From: Burkholderiaceae bacterium
GTDB taxonomy: Bacteria; Pseudomonadota; Gammaproteobacteria; Burkholderiales; Burkholderiaceae_F
Direction of reading: 5' to 3'
DNA length: 9,868 nucleotides
Assembly (NCBI GenBank): GCA_013696665.1
Contig: JACCYC010000236.1
Location: 1-9,868, forward strand
In this document: positions 6,698 through 9,868 of the stretch, in pieces
How positions within the stretch are numbered: the stretch's first letter is position 1
Layout of the letters: the number at the start of each line of letters is the position of its first letter
Notes under the pieces: model-generated
Databases searched by the model: none
Told to the model about the DNA's origin: nothing
What the model saw: only the letters and a program-made list of their open reading frames with translations
Made by a program: the position numbers and the translations under genes

Positions 6698-6797
6698 TCA
6701 AATTTAGCCGCGCAGTTTATCAGTCCAACGTCGTAATTCGGCTGTTACTGGTTCTGCTTGTGCTGTAATCGCGCGCGGCTGCCGCACGATCGGCGCC
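6698..6797. promoter_or_regulatory. Divergent promoter region between gyrA and mtaD
   Basis: Both genes must be read outward from here. Plus strand: TGCTGTAAT at 6761-6769 is an extended -10 (hexamer TGTAAT, 5 of 6 matches) without a good -35; transcription would start near 6776. Minus strand: an extended -10 TGA-TAAACT (6722-6714), or a poor -35 TTGGAC (6728-6723) with -10 TAAATT (6706-6701) at 16-bp spacing. Either would place the gyrA transcript start very near or inside the ATG at 6697, which would favour the GTG at 6676. All assignments are by eye and tentative. Confidence 0.35.
6706..6780. repeat. 8-bp inverted repeat flanking the divergent promoters
   Basis: AGCCGCGC at 6706-6713 and its exact reverse complement GCGCGGCT at 6773-6780 bracket the presumed promoters, 59 bp apart. 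They could be operator half-sites or chance in GC-rich DNA. Confidence 0.4.
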
Positions 6798-6830
6798 ATG
6801 GCTCAATGGACAATTAATAAGTTGCTTCAC

Positions 6831-8180
6831 ATGATCGAGATCGACACACTTTTGCACGCGCGCTGGATCGTTCCGGTGATACCGAGGGGCGCGGTTCTTG
6901 AAAGGCATGCGATTGCGATCTCAGAGGGGCGCATCGTTGACGTAATTCCCTCGGCCGACGCCGCGCGACGTTATCAAGCAAGCGATGTGCAGAGCTTCGA
7001 TACGCACGCGATCACACCGGGTCTGGTCAACTGCCATACGCACGCGGCGATGTCGCTGTTGAGAGGCGTGGGTGACGATCTACCCCTGATGCGGTGGCTA
7101 AAGGATCGCATCTGGCCACTGGAGACTGCGTTGGTGTCGGCTGAATTTGTGCACGATGGGGCGCAGCTTGCGGCGCTCGAAATGCTGCGCTCGGGCACGA
7201 CGACCGCTTCTGACATGTACTTCTTTCCCGACTCGACCGTGCGCGCGCTGCGCAGCTTTGGCATGCGCGCTGTTGCCGGCATCATCGCCATCGAGTTTCC
7301 CACCACCTATGCGTCGGACGCCGAGGACTATCTCCGGAAGGGCCTTGCCACGCGCGATGCTTTTCGCACCGATCCACTGGTGAGCTTCAGTCTGGCACCG
7401 CATGCCCCGTATACCGTCGCCGATCAGACGCTGAGGCGGATCTCGATACTTGCCGAAGAGCTTGATCTGCCGATTCACACGCATGTTCACGAAACAGAAG
7501 ATGAAATTGCGGAGTCGATCGCCCAACACGGCTGCCGGCCGATCGAGCGACTCGATCGGCTAGGGCTCGTATCGGAGCGTTTGATCGCTGTGCATGCGGT
7601 CCACCTCGACGCACTTGAAATACAGTTGCTCGCTCAGCGCGGCGCATCGGTTGCGCACTGTCCTGCCTCGAATCTGAAGCTCGGCAGTGGGCTCGCGCCA
7701 ATCGCGAAGCTCACCGCCGCCGGCGTCAACATTGCGATCGGAACCGATGGGGCCGCGAGCAATAACCGGATCGATATGCTGTCCGAGCTTCGCCTGGCCG
7801 CGCTGCTCGCAAAAGGCGGCGCCCGCGACGCAAGCGCATTCAGCGCCCCGAAAGCACTCGAAAGCGCAACCTTAGGCGGCGCATGTGCGCTGGGGCTGAA
7901 TCGCCGCATCGGGTCGATCGAGCCGGGCAAGGAAGCCGATCTGGTCGCGTTTGACCTCGCATCGGTCGAAACACAGCCGCTGTACGACGTCGTTTCGCAG
8001 ATTGTGTACGCAGCCGGCCGCGAACACGTTAGCGATGTGTGGGTCGCCGGCAATCGTGTTGTGCACAAACGACATGTGGTCGCCGATCGCGATGGCTCAA
8101 TGGAAAAGAGCCTGATGGCATCGGTCGGCGCGTGGCAAAATCGCTGCCGACAAGTCTTGCTCACGAGCGGGGTTGCTTAG
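6831..8180 (+). CDS. mtaD: 5'-methylthioadenosine/S-adenosylhomocysteine deaminase (TRZ/ATZ family amidohydrolase)
   Basis: A 449-residue metal-dependent amidohydrolase of the TRZ/ATZ group. Metal-site motifs are in order: HTH (69-71) in NCHTHAAMSLLRG, HTHVHETEDE (216-225), HAVHLD (255-260), HCPASNLKLGSG (276-287) and GTDGAASNN (304-312) with the catalytic/metal Asp306. This pattern matches MtaD enzymes, which deaminate methylthioadenosine or S-adenosylhomocysteine; related enzymes act on other amino-substituted rings, so the exact substrate is inferred. The frame is open from an ATG at 6798, which would add 11 residues (MAQWTINKLLH). I prefer the ATG at 6831 because family members begin with (I)DTLLHARWIVP. 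Neither start has a good Shine-Dalgarno. A neighbouring mtaD-ubiG pair is known in Pseudomonas; here ompA lies between them. No mtnA or other methionine salvage gene is visible in the window. Confidence 0.9.
   Translation: MIEIDTLLHARWIVPVIPRGAVLERHAIAISEGRIVDVIPSADAARRYQASDVQSFDTHAITPGLVNCHTHAAMSLLRGVGDDLPLMRWLKDRIWPLETALVSAEFVHDGAQLAALEMLRSGTTTASDMYFFPDSTVRALRSFGMRAVAGIIAIEFPTTYASDAEDYLRKGLATRDAFRTDPLVSFSLAPHAPYTVADQTLRRISILAEELDLPIHTHVHETEDEIAESIAQHGCRPIERLDRLGLVSERLIAVHAVHLDALEIQLLAQRGASVAHCPASNLKLGSGLAPIAKLTAAGVNIAIGTDGAASNNRIDMLSELRLAALLAKGGARDASAFSAPKALESATLGGACALGLNRRIGSIEPGKEADLVAFDLASVETQPLYDVVSQIVYAAGREHVSDVWVAGNRVVHKRHVVADRDGSMEKSLMASVGAWQNRCRQVLLTSGVA
7538..7560. repeat. Perfect 10-bp hairpin inside mtaD
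   Basis: GCCGATCGAG (7538-7547), loop CGA, CTCGATCGGC (7551-7560) pair without mismatch, with one further G-T pair possible outside. It encodes part of RPIERLDRLG in MtaD. It may only reflect the codons used, but it is the strongest short hairpin I noticed inside a gene. Confidence 0.8.
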
Positions 8181-8202
8181 GCTCATTTGCCGCGGCACTC
8201 AC

Positions 8203-8281
8203 CACTCGACGCACAGCTTGCATCGAGTGTCCGGTTTGCGCTCCGGACGCTTAGTAAAGAAATATTTCCGAATCTCGAGTG
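8203..8281 (+). promoter_or_regulatory. ompA leader with competing stem-loops
   Basis: The 113 bp before ompA hold overlapping structures. Hairpin A pairs CACTCGA (8203-8209) with TCGAGTG (8223-8229). Hairpin B pairs GAGTGTCCGG (8225-8234) with CCGGACGCTT (8243-8252), a 10-bp stem with two G-U pairs and an 8-nt loop; six central pairs are GC-rich and perfect. A and B share 8225-8229 and cannot both form. A second TCGAGTG (8275-8281) runs into the Shine-Dalgarno, so CACTCGA could pair there instead. No U-run follows hairpin B, so it is not a terminator for mtaD. A clear sigma-70 promoter was not found. A regulatory role is inference. Confidence 0.35.
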
Positions 8282-8286
8282 AGGAG
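8281..8286 (+). promoter_or_regulatory. Strong Shine-Dalgarno of ompA (GAGGAG)
   Basis: GAGGAG lies 7 nt before the ATG at 8294 and decides the start. The in-frame GTG at 8279 overlaps this site and is rejected. It is the strongest ribosome site on the plus strand of the window, in line with a highly made protein. Confidence 0.85.
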
Positions 8287-8293
8287 CACAACT

Positions 8294-9055
8294 ATGAATT
8301 CCATCAAGCTGGGCCTAGTGGCCGCGGCGTTGATGACCGTCTCGGGCGTCAGTCTCGCCCAGCAGAAGGACATCAAAATCGTCGACCCCCGCGAAAGCCC
8401 TTATGTAATCGATTCACGCGGTGTTGTTGTTATGAATCCGTTCGGCCTTTGCTGGCGGACCGGTTTCTGGAGTATCGAGCGCGCACGGGCCGCCAAGGTT
8501 GAAGGCAGCCCGTTTCCCGTAGGTTGCGTATGCGACAAGGGGTTGATGCCGAAAGAGGTTTGCGAGCCGCCTCCTCCGCCGCCAGCGCCGCCTGCTGCAC
8601 CGCCTGCACCGCCCGCACCACCACCCGCACCACCGGCGCCGCCTGCTCCGACCAGCGAGAAGGTGACGTTTGCAGCCGATGCATTGTTTGATTTCGACAA
8701 AGCAACGCTGCGTCCGGAAGGCCGCGCCAAGCTGGACGACCTCGTGTCGAAATTGGCCGGTGTCAGCCTTGAAGTAATCATCGCCGTCGGATACACCGAT
8801 CGTATCGGTAGCGACGCCTACAACCTGAAGCTTTCGCAACGTCGCGCACAAGCGGTCAAGGATTACCTGGTCAGCAAGGGTATCGAGCCGAACCGCGTGT
8901 ACACCGAAGGCAAGGGCGAAGCCAATCCGGTCAAGCAGTGCGCCGATCCGTCAGCGAAGGGTGAAGTTCGCAATCGCCCAGGGTTGATCGCGTGCTTGCA
9001 GCCGAACCGCCGCGTTGAAGTTGAAGTGGTGGGTACGCGCCCAATCCGTAAATAA
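8294..9055 (+). CDS. ompA: OmpA-family outer membrane protein (short N-domain, Pro-rich hinge, peptidoglycan-binding domain)
   Basis: A 253-residue envelope protein. Residues 1-22 are a signal peptide with cleavage after SLA, before QQKD. Residues 23-90 are a small domain, not an 8-strand barrel, with the LCWR motif (52-55) of betaproteobacterial OmpA proteins and four cysteines (C53, C78, C80, C90). Residues 92-119 are almost only Pro and Ala, opening with six prolines in a row, and act as a flexible linker. Residues 124-247 are the OmpA C-terminal domain that holds peptidoglycan: FAADALFDFDKATLRPEG, GYTDRIGSDAYNLKLSQRRA with the ligand-binding Asp and Arg, NRVYTEGKGE, then NRRVEVEVVG. A cysteine pair (C216, C234) lies in the loop before the last strand. 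It links the outer membrane to the cell wall. A strong GAGGAG ribosome site and an intrinsic terminator bound it, so it is probably its own strongly expressed unit between mtaD and ubiG. Confidence 0.93.
   Translation: MNSIKLGLVAAALMTVSGVSLAQQKDIKIVDPRESPYVIDSRGVVVMNPFGLCWRTGFWSIERARAAKVEGSPFPVGCVCDKGLMPKEVCEPPPPPPAPPAAPPAPPAPPPAPPAPPAPTSEKVTFAADALFDFDKATLRPEGRAKLDDLVSKLAGVSLEVIIAVGYTDRIGSDAYNLKLSQRRAQAVKDYLVSKGIEPNRVYTEGKGEANPVKQCADPSAKGEVRNRPGLIACLQPNRRVEVEVVGTRPIRK
8567..8650 (+). repeat. Pro/Ala low-complexity repeat in ompA
   Basis: 84 bp of imperfect CCN-CCN-GCN repeats encoding residues 92-119, made only of Pro and Ala. The longest run is six prolines (92-97). Such runs stall ribosomes unless EF-P is present, and the repeat can change length by slippage. 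Confidence 0.9.
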
Positions 9056-9075
9056 AAAGCAATCCTGATGTATCT

Positions 9076-9104
9076 AAAGCCCCGCTTCGGCGGGGCTTTT
9101 TTTT
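9076..9104 (+). terminator. Rho-independent terminator after ompA (UUCG tetraloop)
   Basis: AAAGCCCCGC (9076-9085), loop TTCG (9086-9089), GCGGGGCTTT (9090-9099), with an eight-T run at 9097-9104. The stem is perfect and closed by C-G around UUCG, an exceptionally stable tetraloop. It begins 20 bp after the ompA stop. On the other strand only a short T run follows, so it acts mainly in the ompA direction. Confidence 0.94.
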
Positions 9105-9113
9105 GGTGCGGCT

Positions 9114-9123
9114 GCAACGTTGC
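9114..9123. promoter_or_regulatory. 10-bp palindrome GCAACGTTGC before ubiG, possible operator
   Basis: A perfect self-complementary 10-mer between the ompA terminator and the ubiG start, just before a weak -10-like TAACAT (9125-9130). As only 33 bp lie between the terminator T-run and the ubiG ATG, any ubiG promoter must sit here or overlap the terminator. The operator role is a guess. Confidence 0.25.
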
Positions 9124-9137
9124 GTAACATCGGCCGC

Positions 9138-9839
9138 ATGAACGACAACGTCGATCCTTCGGAACTCGCCAGGTTCAGCAGTCTGGCCGCCAAGTGGTGG
9201 GACCGCGAAGGCCCGATGCGGCCGTTGCACGATATCAATCCTGCTCGGCTCGACTGGATCGATCGGACGGCGTCGCTGGCCGGAAAAACAGTGTTGGACG
9301 TAGGCTGCGGCGGCGGTGTGTTGACCGAAGCGATGGCGCGCAAAAGCGATCACGTGATGGGGATCGATCTTGCAGGTCAGGCAATCAAAGTGGCACAGCT
9401 ACACGCGATCGAATCGAATGCGCGCGTCGAGTATCGCGAGTGCGCCGCAGAGGCGCTTGCTGTTGACCGACCCGCGAGCTTTGACGTCGTGACGTGCATG
9501 GAGATGCTGGAGCACGTTCCTGATCCTGCCGAAACGGTGCGCGCGTGCGCTGCATTGACGCGGCCGGGCGGCTGGATTTTTTTTTCCACGATCAATCGCA
9601 ACGCCAAAGCATTTGCACTGGCGATCGTCGGCGCCGAGTATGTGCTCGGTCTGTTACCACGGGGCACCCACGAGTACGCGAAATTTCTCAGGCCCAGCGA
9701 GCTTTCGCGCCACGCGCGCGAGGCCGGGCTGCAGGTCCATGAAGTCATTGGTATGCGCTACAACCCATTCACCAAGACATCAACACTTTGCAGCGACACC
9801 AGCGTCAACTACGCAGTCGCGTGCCGCAAACCCGAATGA
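9138..9839 (+). CDS. ubiG: Ubiquinone biosynthesis O-methyltransferase UbiG
   Basis: A 233-residue class I SAM-dependent methyltransferase that makes both O-methylations of ubiquinone synthesis (2-polyprenyl-6-hydroxyphenol and 3-demethylubiquinol), acting at the inner membrane. The N-terminus ELARFSSLAAKWWDREGPMRPLH is the family signature (9-31). SAM motif I is VLDVGCGGG (52-60), with the acidic residue after strand 2 in GIDLA (75-79). MEMLEHVPDP (121-130) and the C-terminal HEYAKFLRPSEL and YNPFTK motifs are also typical; the stretch near 165-187 matches the membrane-contact region of E. coli UbiG. The length is close to the E. coli protein (240). The start is the ATG at 9138 (MNDNVDPSELARFSS); a TTG six codons upstream is less likely. 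A nine-T run at 9577-9585 encodes IFFS. The stop overlaps the next gene as ATGA, so ubiG and the phosphatase are probably coupled. Confidence 0.96.
   Translation: MNDNVDPSELARFSSLAAKWWDREGPMRPLHDINPARLDWIDRTASLAGKTVLDVGCGGGVLTEAMARKSDHVMGIDLAGQAIKVAQLHAIESNARVEYRECAAEALAVDRPASFDVVTCMEMLEHVPDPAETVRACAALTRPGGWIFFSTINRNAKAFALAIVGAEYVLGLLPRGTHEYAKFLRPSELSRHAREAGLQVHEVIGMRYNPFTKTSTLCSDTSVNYAVACRKPE
9577..9585 (+). repeat. 9-nt homopolymer (T9) inside ubiG
   Basis: Nine T in a row within codons ATT TTT TTT TCC (I147-F148-F149-S150). A one-base slip would truncate UbiG before its C-terminal third. The frame is intact here. Confidence 0.9.
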
Positions 9840-9868
9840 TTCGGAATCAAGCGGTCAAGCTGGTGCTG
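9836..9868 (+). CDS. gph: Start of a HAD-family phosphatase, probably phosphoglycolate phosphatase-like (partial)
   Basis: Only 11 codons are present, reading MIRNQAVKLVL before the window ends. The ATG overlaps the ubiG stop as ATGA. A hydrophobic KLVL at this place is how Gph/MupP-type HAD phosphatases begin, just before their FDLDGT nucleophile motif, and a phosphatase follows ubiG in Pseudomonas and many betaproteobacteria. Because the catalytic motif is outside the window, the call rests on position and the first residues only. Confidence 0.7.
   Translation, partial: MIRNQAVKLVL

Noticed and set aside
6122..6736. Plus-strand open frame of about 200 codons opposite the gyrA 5' region
   Set aside because: Antisense shadow of the conserved breakage-reunion domain; no motif and no ribosome site.
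6798..6830. Earlier ATG of mtaD (6798)
   Set aside because: It adds MAQWTINKLLH, which is not typical of the family; the ATG at 6831 gives the usual N-terminus, although neither has a good ribosome site.
7634..8164. Minus-strand open frame of 176 codons opposite mtaD
   Set aside because: Antisense to well-defined MtaD metal-binding motifs; Ser/Ala/Arg-rich shadow.
8225..8252. Stem-loop after mtaD as an intrinsic terminator
   Set aside because: No U-run follows the stem; it is better described as leader structure of ompA.
8401..8796. Minus-strand frame with a glycine-rich repeat opposite ompA
   Set aside because: The Gly/Ala repeat is simply the reverse of the Pro/Ala hinge codons of OmpA.

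Overview
This is a gene-dense chromosomal stretch of a Gram-negative bacterium, most likely a betaproteobacterium close to Burkholderiales. The evidence is the gene order (gyrA next to a pheA-hisC-tyrA cluster, with mtaD, ompA, ubiG and the start of gph on the other side), the short 'barrel-less' OmpA with an LCWR motif and a proline hinge, and the moderately GC-rich DNA. A similar order (tyrA, hisC, pheA, serC, gyrA, mtaD, ubiG, phosphatase) is known from Pseudomonas. No transposase, integrase, CRISPR array, tRNA or rRNA was seen.

Layout. Minus strand, read right to left: gyrA (DNA gyrase subunit A), a gap of 84 bp, then pheA, hisC and tyrA, joined by two ATGA stop/start overlaps. After 64 bp comes a lipoprotein with two BamE-like (SmpA/OmlA) repeats, which ends directly at a perfect 10-bp stem-loop. 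About 200 bp further lies the 5' end of a type IV prepilin-like gene that leaves the window. Plus strand, left to right: mtaD (5'-methylthioadenosine/S-adenosylhomocysteine deaminase family), diverging from gyrA across about 100-130 bp; ompA with a strong Shine-Dalgarno and a textbook intrinsic terminator with a UUCG loop; ubiG (ubiquinone O-methyltransferase); and the first 11 codons of a HAD phosphatase (gph-like), overlapping ubiG by ATGA.

How the genes fit together. PheA (chorismate to prephenate to phenylpyruvate), TyrA (prephenate to 4-hydroxyphenylpyruvate) and a HisC-type aminotransferase able in principle to finish both branches form a compact phenylalanine/tyrosine unit. MtaD recycles the by-products of S-adenosylmethionine use and UbiG is a SAM-dependent methyltransferase, so the two are loosely linked through SAM. 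OmpA and the lipoprotein are envelope proteins.

The window is mostly conserved housekeeping DNA and I see no clear new system. The points most worth a second look are: loss of serC between gyrA and pheA and of aroA after tyrA; a glutamine at the GyrA position equal to E. coli Ser83; a BamE-like lipoprotein with Asp at +2; two 9-nt homopolymers inside coding regions; and competing hairpins in the ompA leader.
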